Assembly: GCF_001570545.1 (NCBI RefSeq)
Contig: NZ_BBXD01000022.1
Coordinates: forward strand, 244,663 to 308,662
Direction of reading: 5' to 3'
Source: Herbidospora mongoliensis
Lineage (GTDB): Bacteria > Actinomycetota > Actinomycetes > Streptosporangiales > Streptosporangiaceae
Length of the DNA stretch: 64,000 nucleotides
How positions within the stretch are numbered: position 1 is the stretch's first letter; each line of letters begins with the position of its first letter. Under the pieces are notes generated by a model. That model was not told where the DNA came from, made no database searches, and was given only the letters and a program-made list of their open reading frames with translations. This document shows positions 42,983 to 51,784 of this stretch, in pieces. The translations under genes were made by a program, and so were the position numbers.

Positions 42983-44206
42983 TCAGTGGACAGCGGATAT
43001 GGGTGCGCGGTGCACGAGTTCCCCGTAGATCGCCTCGAAACGGGCCAGCGACTGCTCGTGGGTGTGGGTCGCGGCCAGGGTGAGGCTGGCCCTGGCCATC
43101 GCGGCGCGTTCCTCCTGGTGGGTCAGGATGAACTTGAGGTGGCGGGCCAGCTCCGAGACGTCCCCGTGCGTGTAGAGGTGGCCGTTGCCCTCGATCAGGT
43201 GCGGCAGCGCCATCGCGTTGGCGGCGACGATCGGCAGGCCGCTCGCCATCGCCTCCAGGGTGGCGATGCTCTGGAGTTCGGCCGTGCCGGGCATGCAGAA
43301 CACGTCGGCGACGGCGTACGCCTGGGGGAGGTCCGCGTCGGAGACGAAGCCGAGGAACTTCACGTTGTCCCCGGCGCCGACCCGGTGGGCCAGCTTCTCC
43401 AGCGTCTCGCGGCGGTTGCCCTGGCCGACGAAGACGGCCTGGCAGTCGAGGTCGTTGAGCAGCTTCGGCAGGGCCAGCACGATCTCTTCGAGGTGCTTCT
43501 CCTCGTCGAGGCGGCCGACGAACAGGATCGTCGGACGCTCCGGCACGCCGAACCGGCGGCGCGCCCAGCCCTGCGGCTGCGGATGGAACCGCGACAGGTC
43601 GATGCCGCACGACACCGGCTCGACCTCGCTGCGCAGCCCCTTGGCCGAGAGCAGGTCGGCGGCCAGCGGGGTCGGCGTGGTGACGCGGTCGGCCCGCTCG
43701 AAGATGCGGTTGAGGTCCTTCCAGGCCAGCTCGCCGACCCGGCGGCGGAGCCGGGTGGGCACACCGGTGAACTGGAAGAGGTTGTCCGGCATGAAGTGGT
43801 TGGTGGCCACCACGGGCAGCCCGGCCCGCTTGGCGGCGGCCACGGCGGAACGGCCGACCACGAAGTGGCCCTGGGTGTGCACGACATCGGGGGAGATCCG
43901 CCGGACCAGCCGGTCCATCGTGCGGCCGAGCCCGGCCGGGACGGTGAACCGCATCGTCGGGTGGACCATCAGGCGGGCCGACCTGAGCCGGTGCACGAGC
44001 ACGCCGTCCATCACGTCGGTGACCGGTGGGCCGTCGTCGGAGGAGCACACGACGTGCACCTCCGACCCCCGGGCCGCCAGGCCGGAGGCCAGACGGTGGG
44101 TGAAATAGGCCGCGCCGTTCACATCAGGCGGGTAGGTGTCGGACGCGATCAGCACCCTGCGGGGGCTGGACTGCGCTACCGACGCCTCGGCGAGGGTGAG
44201 GCTCAT
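42983..44206 (-). CDS. GT4-type glycosyltransferase
   Basis: 407-aa retaining glycosyltransferase of the GT-B fold. N-terminal RVLIASDTYPPDVNGAAYFTHRL, second-domain ILFVGRLDEEKHLEEIV and the EX7E region GTAELQSIATLEAMASGLPIV that binds the nucleotide sugar. It resembles mannosyl- and glucosyltransferases acting on lipid carriers in actinomycetes. The ATG opening MSLTLAEASV is preferred because GGAG lies five bases upstream; a GTG 15 bases earlier overlaps the EamA gene by four bases. Confidence 0.88.
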   Translation of the reverse strand: MSLTLAEASVAQSSPRRVLIASDTYPPDVNGAAYFTHRLASGLAARGSEVHVVCSSDDGPPVTDVMDGVLVHRLRSARLMVHPTMRFTVPAGLGRTMDRLVRRISPDVVHTQGHFVVGRSAVAAAKRAGLPVVATNHFMPDNLFQFTGVPTRLRRRVGELAWKDLNRIFERADRVTTPTPLAADLLSAKGLRSEVEPVSCGIDLSRFHPQPQGWARRRFGVPERPTILFVGRLDEEKHLEEIVLALPKLLNDLDCQAVFVGQGNRRETLEKLAHRVGAGDNVKFLGFVSDADLPQAYAVADVFCMPGTAELQSIATLEAMASGLPIVAANAMALPHLIEGNGHLYTHGDVSELARHLKFILTHQEERAAMARASLTLAATHTHEQSLARFEAIYGELVHRAPISAVH

Positions 44207-44217
44207 GGGGGCTCCGT

Positions 44218-45033
44218 TCACCTTGACAGGGGGGTGGTTCTGGCGAGCGCGACCGTTCCGGCCGCCGCCAGGGCCGCGGCCGCGACGGCGGCCAGACCGT
44301 TGGCGGGGAGGGGCTCACCGAGCAGCAGCGCGCCGAAGGACACCGCGGTCACCGGGTCGGTGACCTGTAACGCCGCGAACGCCACGCCGAAGTGCCCGAT
44401 CGCGTACGCCTTCTGGAGCAGCATCAGTGCCCCGATCAGCGGGATCGGCAGGGCGAGGGCGAACCACAGCTGCGATGGCCAGCCGTCGGCGATGACCCGC
44501 ATCAGGGTGGACGCGGCGCCGTACATGATCCCGGCGGAGACGGCCAGCAGGGCGGTGCGCCCCGGTGGCCTGATCCGGGCGGCGGCGGCCAGGCAGACGA
44601 GGGCGGCGGCGCCCGCGAGACCCAGCATCAGGGTGAGCTCGGCGCCGGTCATCCTCGGGGGTTGCGAGGAGACCGGAACCATCAGGACCAGCGCGATCAG
44701 GCCGATCGCGACCATCGCTCCTGCGGCCAGCTCGTGCCTGGACGTCTTGCGTCCGTGCAGGGCGGCGGCGATGGGGAGCGCGAACAGCAGGCTGGCCACA
44801 CCCATGGGTTGCACGATCGTCAGCGGACCGATGCTCAGCGCGTAGATGTGCAGGAGTCCGCCCGCGGCGATCACCGCTCCGCCGAGCAGCCAGCGCGGCC
44901 GGCGCAGCAGCACCAGCACGCGGGGCTCGTTCGCGGTCGCCGCCACGTGCTGCTGGAGGGCGGCGCCGAGGGCGAAGAAGAGCGAACCGACTAGGGCTAC
45001 GGCCGCCGATGGCGCTGCCGCGAGCATGCTCAT
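44218..45033 (-). CDS. EamA/DMT-family transporter
   Basis: 271-aa drug/metabolite transporter with about ten short membrane helices (e.g. LLGGAVIAAGGLLHIYAL, TIVQPMGVASLLFALPIAAA). The paired EamA halves are visible, the second ending AVSFGALLLGEPLPANGLAAV. Substrate unknown. First gene of a leftward unit with the glycosyltransferase and DUF998 gene; perhaps a sugar-lipid or metabolite export function. The 202 bases upstream (45034-45235) hold no gene and presumably its promoter. Confidence 0.85.
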   Translation of the reverse strand: MSMLAAAPSAAVALVGSLFFALGAALQQHVAATANEPRVLVLLRRPRWLLGGAVIAAGGLLHIYALSIGPLTIVQPMGVASLLFALPIAAALHGRKTSRHELAAGAMVAIGLIALVLMVPVSSQPPRMTGAELTLMLGLAGAAALVCLAAAARIRPPGRTALLAVSAGIMYGAASTLMRVIADGWPSQLWFALALPIPLIGALMLLQKAYAIGHFGVAFAALQVTDPVTAVSFGALLLGEPLPANGLAAVAAAALAAAGTVALARTTPLSR

Positions 45034-45235
45034 GGTGCGGACTCCTCTCCCCTGGATGAAGCCATGGCACAGTGGCCGGAACGCCGCGAATTGGCGTCCG
45101 GTTCGGGAACTCGTGGGAGATTTCCGCTTCGTGCCTGACTGCTAACCGCAGCCTGGTTCAAACGGGAGAGAGATCCATCCGGGATCGCCCCTGAGATGAC
45201 GGCCGGTCATCCCTGGCGCGACCCCGGGGGGCTTT

Positions 45236-45979
45236 TCAGCTCATGGTCTTGCCGCCGTTGACGGCGATCCGCTGCCCGGTGACGAAGCGGGAGCCGTCTG
45301 CGGCGAAGAACGCGACCGTGTCGGCGACGTCGGCGGGCGTGCCCATGTGGCTCAGGGCGAGGGTCTTCGTGTACGACTCGTAGCTGTCCGCCGCCACGTC
45401 CGCGTGGCGTTCGACGGGGATCCAGCCGGGCTCGACGGTGTTGACCGTGATGCCGAAGGGCCCCAGGGCGCGGGCCCACGATCGGGTCAGGCCGTGCATG
45501 GCCATCTTGGCGGCGACGTACTGGGCGAACTCGGGATTGCCCAGGTCGGCGACCTCGCTGCCGATGTTGATGATCCGGCCGGTGCCGGCCTCCTTCATGC
45601 CGGGCAGCACCGCCTGGAGGATCAGCAGCGGCGCCTTGACGAAGAACTTCAGCTGGTCGAGGTGGTCGTCCCAGGTCTGGTCCTCGACGGGGATCTCCGG
45701 CTGCGGGCCGGTGGCGTTGTTGACCACGACCGCGATCGGCCCGGCGGCGGCGAGCGCGGCGGCGACCTCCTCCTCGGAGGTCACGTCGAACTTCACGATC
45801 TCGATCGAATGACCCTGAGCCCGCACCCGCCCGGCGACCGCGGAGGCCCCGGCGGTGTCGTGGGCGTAGTTGAGCAGGACGTGCCAACCGTCGGCGGCGA
45901 GACGTTCGGCGATGACGGCGCCCAGCCCGCGGCTGGCACCGGTGACGAGAGCTTTTCCGACAGACCTTTCAACAGACAA
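45236..45979 (-). CDS. SDR-family oxidoreductase (FabG-like)
   Basis: 247-aa short-chain dehydrogenase. Cofactor motif TGASRGLGAVIAE, NNAT in place of NNAG, catalytic Ser in INIGSE and Tyr/Lys in YVAAKMAMHG; C-terminal ADGSRFVTGQRIAVNGG. FabG-like, probably NADP-dependent, substrate unknown. The TTG start is chosen for AAAGGA six bases upstream; a GTG 15 bases earlier overlaps the MFS stop (GTGA) and is also possible. Transcribed with the MFS gene. Confidence 0.85.
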   Translation of the reverse strand: MSVERSVGKALVTGASRGLGAVIAERLAADGWHVLLNYAHDTAGASAVAGRVRAQGHSIEIVKFDVTSEEEVAAALAAAGPIAVVVNNATGPQPEIPVEDQTWDDHLDQLKFFVKAPLLILQAVLPGMKEAGTGRIINIGSEVADLGNPEFAQYVAAKMAMHGLTRSWARALGPFGITVNTVEPGWIPVERHADVAADSYESYTKTLALSHMGTPADVADTVAFFAADGSRFVTGQRIAVNGGKTMS

Positions 45980-45990
45980 GGGAAGTCCTT

Positions 45991-47127
45991 TCACACACGC
46001 ACGGGGACAGGTGCCGATACTCGTGGACGCAGCACCGGCGCCGCCAGGGCGATCGCCGCCACCGCCCCGGTGACCAGCAGGAACGAAACTCGGGGTGAGA
46101 AGGCGTCGGCGATCACACCGAAGAGCGTGGGGCCGCCGAGCCCGGCGAACAGTGTCAACATGGCGACCCCCGACACGCCTTCCCCGGGGGTGGGCGCGGC
46201 GTCGGCGGCGGCGCTGAACGCCTGCGGCACGACGGTGGCCAGCCCGAGCCCGATCAGCCCGAACCCGAGCGCCGCCACCCAGGTCACCGGCGCGAACACG
46301 ACCAGCGCGCCCCCGGCGAGCCCGGTCAGCGCCCCGGCCCGGACGGTCTTCACGATCCCGAGCCGGACGATCACCGCGACCGACCCCAGCCGCGACAGCG
46401 CCGACGTGCAGGCGAAGGCGACATAGGCCAGCGCCATCGCCACGGCGTCCGCCCCGGTCACGTCGCGCACGTAGATGCCCGACCAGTTGACCACGGAGCT
46501 CTCGGCGAAGGACGAGCAGAAGGCCACCAGCCCGATCGCGAGCACCGGCCGGGACGGCAGGCCGAGCCGTCGTTCCTGGACGGCGGTGTGAGGACGTACC
46601 GGAAGGGACCGGGCGGCCAGCGCGGCGCCGCTCGCGGACAGGACCGCGACGGCGCCGAGATGGAGCGGCGCGGCGATCTCCAGAGAGGCGGCCAGGGCGC
46701 CGACCCCGGCGCCGATCAGCATGCCGACCGACCACATGCCGTGCAGGCGGGTCATGATCGGCTGTCCGGCGGCCTTCTCGATGCCGGACGCCTCCGCGTT
46801 GACCGCGACATTGGAGATCCCGGCGGCGGCGCCGTAACAGGCGAGGGCCAGGCAGAGGACGGGAAGACTGGGGGAGAGGGCGGGCAGCCCGAGGGCGAGG
46901 CAGTACACCGGGACGAAGATCGCGGTGGCGTTCCGCGCCCCGAAGCGGGCTAACAGGGGCCCGGCGGCGAGCAGACCGACGACGGACCCGCCCGCCGTGG
47001 CCAGGAGGACGAGACCGAGGGTGGTGGCCGACAGACCCAGGTGTTCCTGGATCCAGGGGATGCGCGTGGACCAGCTTCCGGCCACCAACCCGTGGCTCAG
47101 GAAGACCAGCGAGATCGCGCGACGCAT
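45991..47127 (-). CDS. MFS transporter (YbjJ-like)
   Basis: 378-aa major facilitator with 12 predicted spans. N-terminus SLVFLSHGLVAGSWSTRIPWIQ and GISNVAVNAEASGIEKAAGQ resemble the YbjJ/inner-membrane MFS group that also covers sugar-phosphate-like exporters. Divergent from the ROK regulator (54-base spacer) and overlapping the downstream SDR gene, so the three probably act together. Substrate unknown. Confidence 0.85.
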   Translation of the reverse strand: MRRAISLVFLSHGLVAGSWSTRIPWIQEHLGLSATTLGLVLLATAGGSVVGLLAAGPLLARFGARNATAIFVPVYCLALGLPALSPSLPVLCLALACYGAAAGISNVAVNAEASGIEKAAGQPIMTRLHGMWSVGMLIGAGVGALAASLEIAAPLHLGAVAVLSASGAALAARSLPVRPHTAVQERRLGLPSRPVLAIGLVAFCSSFAESSVVNWSGIYVRDVTGADAVAMALAYVAFACTSALSRLGSVAVIVRLGIVKTVRAGALTGLAGGALVVFAPVTWVAALGFGLIGLGLATVVPQAFSAAADAAPTPGEGVSGVAMLTLFAGLGGPTLFGVIADAFSPRVSFLLVTGAVAAIALAAPVLRPRVSAPVPVRV

Positions 47128-47181
47128 TTCATACTCCTGTAGATCAGAGGGGTACGATCAAATTAACAGTTAGGCTTCCTG

Positions 47182-48129
47182 ATGATTAAGGCGACCCCCC
47201 GCACCGCGCGGGCGATCAATGACCGCATGGCCCTCGACCTCCTGGTCGAGCAGGGCCCGCTGACCGCCCCGCAGCTGCGCGAACTGACCGGTCTGTCCCG
47301 CCCGTCGGTCTCCGACCTGATCGACCGCCTCCACGACTCGGCGCTCATCGAACCGGCCGGGGAGACGGGCGCCGACCGGCGCGGCCCGAATGCCCGCCTC
47401 TGGCGCGTGGCGGCGGCTCGCGCCCATGTGGTGGGCGTCGACGTGCGCCCCGACCACGTGAGCGCGGTCTGCGCCGATCTCGCGGGCCAGACGGTCGAAG
47501 AAGCCGTTCTGCCCGGTCAGCCCGGCATCGTGGCGGCCGTCCGCGCGGTGGCCTGCCGCGGAAACCCGCTGCACACCGTCATCGTCGGCGCTCCCGGCCA
47601 CGGCTCCCGCCACGCCCTGGCCGAACAGGAGCAACTGGGCGCCCGCGTGGTGATAGAGAACGAGGTCAACCTGGCCGCCATCGCGGAACACCGCGCCGGA
47701 GCGGCCGTCGGCCGCGCCGATTTCGCCCTGCTCTGGCTCGACGCCGGCACGGGCGGCGCGCTGGTCCTCGACCACAAGCTCCGCCGGGGCATGTCCGGCG
47801 CGGCCGGCGAGGTCGGCTTCCTCCCGCTACGCGGCGGTGACCTGCACGAACTCGTCTCCGCGGTTCCCGGTTCCCTCGACGAGCTGGCCGACCGGGTGGC
47901 GCTGGGCGTGGCCACGATCGTGGAGGTCGTCGACCCGGGCCTCGTCGTGCTGGGCGGCGGCATCGGCCACGCGGGCGGTGAGGATCTGTCCGTACGGGTT
48001 CAGCGCGCCGTCGAGGCGATCTGCCCGGTGCCCGTGGAGGTCAGGGCGAGCCAGGTCACCGACAACCCGGTCCTGCTCGGCGCGACCCTGCTGGCCCTCG
48101 ATGCGGCCAGGGACGAGACCTTCGGCTAG
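47182..48129 (+). CDS. ROK-family transcriptional regulator
   Basis: 315-aa NagC/XylR-type repressor. N-terminal winged helix (LLVEQGPLTAPQLRELTGLS, RPSVSDLIDRLHDSALIEPAG), then the ROK sugar-kinase-like domain with IENEVNLAAIAEHRAGA. The ATP-binding DxGTG appears as LDAGTGGALVLD, and LVVLGGGIGHAGG is near the end. It probably senses a sugar and represses the divergent MFS-SDR genes. Its TAG stop shares a CTAG tetramer with the convergent tspO stop. Confidence 0.88.
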   Translation: MIKATPRTARAINDRMALDLLVEQGPLTAPQLRELTGLSRPSVSDLIDRLHDSALIEPAGETGADRRGPNARLWRVAAARAHVVGVDVRPDHVSAVCADLAGQTVEEAVLPGQPGIVAAVRAVACRGNPLHTVIVGAPGHGSRHALAEQEQLGARVVIENEVNLAAIAEHRAGAAVGRADFALLWLDAGTGGALVLDHKLRRGMSGAAGEVGFLPLRGGDLHELVSAVPGSLDELADRVALGVATIVEVVDPGLVVLGGGIGHAGGEDLSVRVQRAVEAICPVPVEVRASQVTDNPVLLGATLLALDAARDETFG

Positions 48130-48596
48130 TTCGACGTCCAGATCGACAGGTTGAGCGCCCCGGCGTAGGTCACCCAGAGCAGATAGGGCACCAGCAGCCA
48201 CCCCGCGGCCTGCCGCCGCCGGAAGAACATCACCAGGTTGACCAGGATCGCCACCCACAGCAGCGAGATGTCGGCGAACGCCCACCCGTAGAGCCCGGCG
48301 CCGAAGAACAACGGCGTCCACAGGGCGTTGAGGACGAGTTGGACGGCGTAGGGAACGAAGGAACGGTCGAACCCGCGAGCCTCCCAGACCAGCCACCCGG
48401 AGATCGCGATCAGGATGTAGAGCACCGTCCAGGCGGGCCCGAACAGCCACTGCGGCGGCGCCCACGAGGGCAGCTCAAGCCGGCTGTAGACAGCTCCGGC
48501 GTTGGAGGCGGCGAGCCCGCCGACCACCGCGACCAGCGCCACGACCAGCGCGAACACGACGAGGCCAGGCCAGCGATGACGGGTCAGGGTGCTCAT
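48126..48596 (-). CDS. tspO: TspO/MBR family membrane protein
   Basis: 156-aa five-helix protein. Family marks: LELPSWAPPQWLFGPAWTVLYILIAISGW (aromatic-rich helix 2, read as SWAPPQWLFGPAWTVLY), ALWTPLFFGAGLYGWAF and ending YLLWVTYAGALNLSIW. TspO proteins bind tetrapyrroles and affect stress responses. Convergent with the ROK gene; the two stop codons overlap in CTAG. Confidence 0.92.
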   Translation of the reverse strand: MSTLTRHRWPGLVVFALVVALVAVVGGLAASNAGAVYSRLELPSWAPPQWLFGPAWTVLYILIAISGWLVWEARGFDRSFVPYAVQLVLNALWTPLFFGAGLYGWAFADISLLWVAILVNLVMFFRRRQAAGWLLVPYLLWVTYAGALNLSIWTSN

Positions 48597-48625
48597 GGGG
48601 CAACCCCTGCCCGCGGCGGATCAGG

Positions 48626-49255
48626 TCAAGCGGGCTCGGCGTGCATCCGGTTCAGCACCCGCCGGAACGCCCAGATCGACCCCGCGAACGCCACCCCGGT
48701 GATCAGGGCCACCGCCGAGGTGCGCACCAGCAGATAGGTCGAGACGTTGTTGTGCAGCAGCAGCCAGATGCTCACAGCGGAGTTGCACAGGAGCACGAAC
48801 GCCCACAGCAACGTGATCCGCGCGAAGAACTGCCGCATCCGCGCGTGCTTCAGCACGAACTGCGGAAGATGGATGTAGTCGAGCGTCAGCCGCTGGACCA
48901 GCGGCTTGTTCAGCCGCACGGAGGCCAGGAAGGCGATCGCGATACAGATCGTGCCGAGCTCGGGCTGGATGAAGTAGACCACCGCATCCCCGCTCCACCA
49001 CCCCAGCAGCGCCCGCACGGTGATCGCGATGGCCGCGAGCACCATGGTCCCCGGCACCGGCCGCCGCCGGACCAGCCGATAGGCGACCCCGAAGTAGACC
49101 CAGGTCACCGCAGCGATGAGCCCGCCGTCGAGCCCGAGCAGCGCGAAGGCCGTGTAGAACACGACCAGCGGAGCGACCACCCCTTCGAGCAGCCGGGGAA
49201 CCGCCGTACGGAGCAGGGCGGTCAGCCGGGGCAGGGCGAATTGAGGGTGGTTCAT
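48626..49255 (-). CDS. VC0807-like multi-spanning membrane protein
   Basis: 209-aa membrane protein, about six spans (LLEGVVAPLVVFYTAFALL, PVPGTMVLAAIAITVRALLG, FARITLLWAFVLLCNSAVSIW). The layout with a short cytoplasmic loop RLNKPLVQRLTLDYIHLP is seen in the VC0807 family, of unknown function. It is 29 bases upstream of tspO on the same strand and may be cotranscribed. Confidence 0.65.
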   Translation of the reverse strand: MNHPQFALPRLTALLRTAVPRLLEGVVAPLVVFYTAFALLGLDGGLIAAVTWVYFGVAYRLVRRRPVPGTMVLAAIAITVRALLGWWSGDAVVYFIQPELGTICIAIAFLASVRLNKPLVQRLTLDYIHLPQFVLKHARMRQFFARITLLWAFVLLCNSAVSIWLLLHNNVSTYLLVRTSAVALITGVAFAGSIWAFRRVLNRMHAEPA

Positions 49256-49380
49256 GCTGCTCCTTTGGGCGTCGGAGCACCGACGCTAAAGCTTCAGCGC
49301 CTACCCATGGGGTGGTGTGTGAAAACCCGTTGGGGAGGCCGTGGCCGATCCGTTACATTACCCCACCCTCAGGGGTGCCC

Positions 49381-49430
49381 GGGGTTAACCCCTAGGGGAC
49401 ATGTACTGAGTTAGAGGGATGTAACCCTCT
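49381..49430. promoter_or_regulatory. Cluster of short palindromes in the 49256-49570 intergenic region
   Basis: Perfect palindromes GGGGTTAACCCC (49381-49392) and CCCCTAGGGG (49389-49398) overlap, and AGAGGG/CCCTCT (49413-49430) forms a third small stem. They sit between the VC0807-like gene and the tiny rightward genes and look like operators or an mRNA leader structure. The remaining bases of this gap show nothing recognisable. Confidence 0.4.
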
Positions 49431-49570
49431 TGGCTGAAGGGGATCCCGGCTCCTTTAGTCAGCTTTACCGAAGTCATTCCAAGTTTGCCCGCAATGTCAT
49501 GGAAACCCCTGTTAGCACTCGGTTGGTGTAGCTACAGTCCGTTTGTGCAGATCGTTCCAGGAGGGGTGAC

Positions 49571-49624
49571 GTGACGGCCGAGGGCGAGAAAGCGGACATC
49601 CGTGCGGCGGAGCGGTCTGAATGA
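49571..49624 (+). CDS. Possible 17-aa leader peptide
   Basis: GTG start with a very strong CCAGGAGGGG ribosome site. Peptide MTAEGEKADIRAAERSE. Its TGA stop overlaps the ATG of the next small frame (ATGA), suggesting coupled translation. No homology is recognised. Confidence 0.35.
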   Translation: MTAEGEKADIRAAERSE

Positions 49625-49842
49625 TCCCGCGCCGGGTATTCCCGCTCGTCTTCCTACTGTTCGCGGTCACCGTCACACAGTCGATCGTCGCCACGATGAA
49701 GGTCACCGACCTGCGGGAGAGCATTTCCCGCCTGCACCACGAGACCGGTTCGAGCGCCGAGACGGGCCGGGCGGCTAACCCAGGCTCGTCGTCGCCAGCT
49801 TCGCGCCGAACCCGAGGAACACCGCCCCCACACCGGTGGTGA
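49621..49842 (+). CDS. Possible small single-pass membrane protein
   Basis: 73 aa: basic start (MIPRR), one hydrophobic helix (VFPLVFLLFAVTVTQSIVAT, residues ~6-25), a short charged helix (MKVTDLRESISRLHHETG) and a disordered tail. The last ~22 codons lie antisense to the end of the LysE gene, so the true end may differ. Translation is probably coupled to the 17-aa frame upstream. Function unknown. Confidence 0.4.
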   Translation: MIPRRVFPLVFLLFAVTVTQSIVATMKVTDLRESISRLHHETGSSAETGRAANPGSSSPASRRTRGTPPPHRW

Positions 49843-50413
49843 GCCCCGCCGTCAGCGCCTTCCGCCGCCTGAACTGCCCGGCCAGGAACGTCCCGCCAAA
49901 GATCAGCGCCGACAGGTAGAGCACCGAGAACACCTGCAGGATCGCCCCCAGGATCAGGAACGACAGCGCGGGCGCCGCGTATCCGGGGTTCACGAACTGG
50001 ATGAAGAACGACACGAAGAACAGGATCGCCTTCGGGTTCAGCAGGCTGATGACCAGCGCCTTGCGGAACGGATCGGGCGAGGGCGCCGGAGTCTCGACGC
50101 CGCCGGTCATGGTCTTGGTGCGCCACGCCCCCCAGATCATGGTGATCCCGATGTACGCCAGATACGCCGCCCCGGCGTACTTGACGATCGTGAAGACCAG
50201 TTCGTTGGACATGAGCAGCGAGGCGGCCCCGGCCGCCGAGGCGACCATCAGGACCGAGTCGCCGATGAAGACGCCGGCCGACGCGCGGTAGGCGTCGCGG
50301 ACGCCGCGCTGGGCGGCGGTGGAGAGCACGAACAGGGAGTTCGGGCCGGGGAGGAGGACGATCAGAAACGCGCCTATGACATAGGTCCATATGTCGGTGA
50401 TGCCGAAGAACAC
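49775..50413 (-). CDS. LysE/RhtB family amino-acid exporter
   Basis: 212-aa six-helix exporter. N-terminal GAFLIVLLPGPNSLFVLSTA, the family signature region, then AGVFIGDSVLMVASAAGAASLL and ALVISLLNPKAILFFVSFFIQF. GTG start. Such proteins export amino acids or homoserine lactones. It stands alone, divergent from the YeiH unit. Confidence 0.9.
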   Translation of the reverse strand: MFFGITDIWTYVIGAFLIVLLPGPNSLFVLSTAAQRGVRDAYRASAGVFIGDSVLMVASAAGAASLLMSNELVFTIVKYAGAAYLAYIGITMIWGAWRTKTMTGGVETPAPSPDPFRKALVISLLNPKAILFFVSFFIQFVNPGYAAPALSFLILGAILQVFSVLYLSALIFGGTFLAGQFRRRKALTAGLTTGVGAVFLGFGAKLATTSLG

Positions 50414-50472
50414 GACGTCACGATACCGCTCGCACCTTTACCCACAATTCCTATTTGTTTAGTATGAAATGC

Positions 50473-50601
50473 ATGACCGAACCCCCCACTCGGCAGGAGA
50501 GCCGGACCCAGTTCAACGAAGACTGGGCCGCCACGATCATCGGGCTCGTCCTGCTCGTGCTCATCATCATCGGCGTCATCCCGACGGGGCTGATCCCATG
50601 A
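50473..50601 (+). CDS. 42-aa single-pass membrane protein upstream of the YeiH-type transporter
   Basis: Short frame: hydrophilic N-terminus MTEPPTRQESRTQFNEDWAA, one strong membrane helix (TIIGLVLLVLIIIGVI) and end PTGLIP. Its stop overlaps the transporter ATG by ATGA. An ATG nine bases earlier is also in frame. The composition and coupling argue that it is a real accessory subunit of the transporter. Confidence 0.6.
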   Translation: MTEPPTRQESRTQFNEDWAATIIGLVLLVLIIIGVIPTGLIP

Positions 50602-51686
50602 CCGAGACGCAGACCCAGACCCGGAGCACCGGGTTGTACGTCGCACTCGGCGTCCTCGTCGTGCTGCTCCTCGGCGCGGCCACCCGGTTCCTGGAGAAGA
50701 ACGTCCCGACCTGGTTCGAGGGCGACTTCGCCAAGGCCATCGAATACCCCGTCTACGCCATCGTCCTCGGGCTCCTCGGCAACGCGATCCTGACCGCCAC
50801 CGGGTGGCGGGAGCGGCTCGAAGGCGGCTTCAGGACCGAGTTCTTCATCAAGACCGGACTCGTGCTGCTCGGGGCCTCGATCAACCTCAAGGTGATCGTC
50901 ACGGCCGCCGGTCCGGCCATCATCCAGGGCATCCTGCTCATCACCAGCGTGTTCCTGTTCACCTGGTGGCTCGCGGGGCGGCTCGGGATCGACGACAAGC
51001 TGCGCGCGCTGCTGGCGTCGGCCGTGTCGATCTGCGGGGTGAGCGCGGCCATCGCGGCGGCGGGAGCCGTACAGGCGAAGAAGGAGCAGTTGGCCTACAC
51101 GGCCAGCCTGGTGATCGCGTTCGCGCTGCCGTCGATCTTCCTGGTGCCGTGGCTCGCCTCGGTGTTCGGGCTGACCGACGAGGTCGCGGGGGCCTGGATC
51201 GGCGGCAACATCGACACCACGGCCGCCGTCACCGCGGCCGGCGCGCTGGTCAGCGAGGACGCGCTCGCGGTCGCGTCCATCGTGAAGGTCACCCAGAACG
51301 CGCTGATCGGGATCGTGGTGATCGCGCTGACGGCGTGGTTCGCGTTCAAGATCGAGCGGACGCCGGGCGCCAAGGCGCCGGGGATCGGGGAGTTCTGGGC
51401 GCGGTTCCCGAAGTTCGTGCTCGGGTTCGTGGCCGCGTCGGTGATCGCCACCTGGTATCTCGGCACGGTCTCCTCCGATGAGGGCAAGGCCACCATCGCG
51501 GTCGCCAACGACCTGCGGGTGTGGTTCCTGATCCTGGCCTTCGTGAGCATCGGGCTGGAGTTCAAGGTCAGTTCGTTGCGTGAGGCGGGATGGCGGCCGG
51601 TCGCGGTCTTCGGCGCCGCCGCCGTGCTCAACCTGGTCCTCGCGCTCGGCCTCGCGCTGCTGCTTTTCAGCGGCTTCCCCGTGTGA
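50598..51686 (+). CDS. YeiH/UPF0324 family putative sulfate exporter
   Basis: 362-aa membrane protein with about ten spans. FFIKTGLVLLGASINLKVI, VSICGVSAAIAAAGAVQAKKE and GGNIDTTAAVTAAGAL are typical of this family (LGAS.N, CG.SAI, N.DTTA). Substrate is not experimentally settled in the family. Translation coupled to the 42-aa membrane protein. A longer frame to 50469 is read through that small gene and is not used. Confidence 0.88.
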   Translation: MTETQTQTRSTGLYVALGVLVVLLLGAATRFLEKNVPTWFEGDFAKAIEYPVYAIVLGLLGNAILTATGWRERLEGGFRTEFFIKTGLVLLGASINLKVIVTAAGPAIIQGILLITSVFLFTWWLAGRLGIDDKLRALLASAVSICGVSAAIAAAGAVQAKKEQLAYTASLVIAFALPSIFLVPWLASVFGLTDEVAGAWIGGNIDTTAAVTAAGALVSEDALAVASIVKVTQNALIGIVVIALTAWFAFKIERTPGAKAPGIGEFWARFPKFVLGFVAASVIATWYLGTVSSDEGKATIAVANDLRVWFLILAFVSIGLEFKVSSLREAGWRPVAVFGAAAVLNLVLALGLALLLFSGFPV

Positions 51687-51784
51687 CGTAAATCACATTC
51701 TCGGGGCTGGACCGTGCCCTGCTGCGGCATAACCCCTGCTTAAGGGTGACGCCCCTTGTTCGGGGCGTCACCCGGCCGGTAGCT

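Noticed and set aside
49512..49520. TTAGCACTC, resembling one half of a CIRCE (HrcA) element
   Set aside because: The inverted second half GAGTGCTAA is absent within the normal 9-base spacing, and no heat-shock gene is adjacent.
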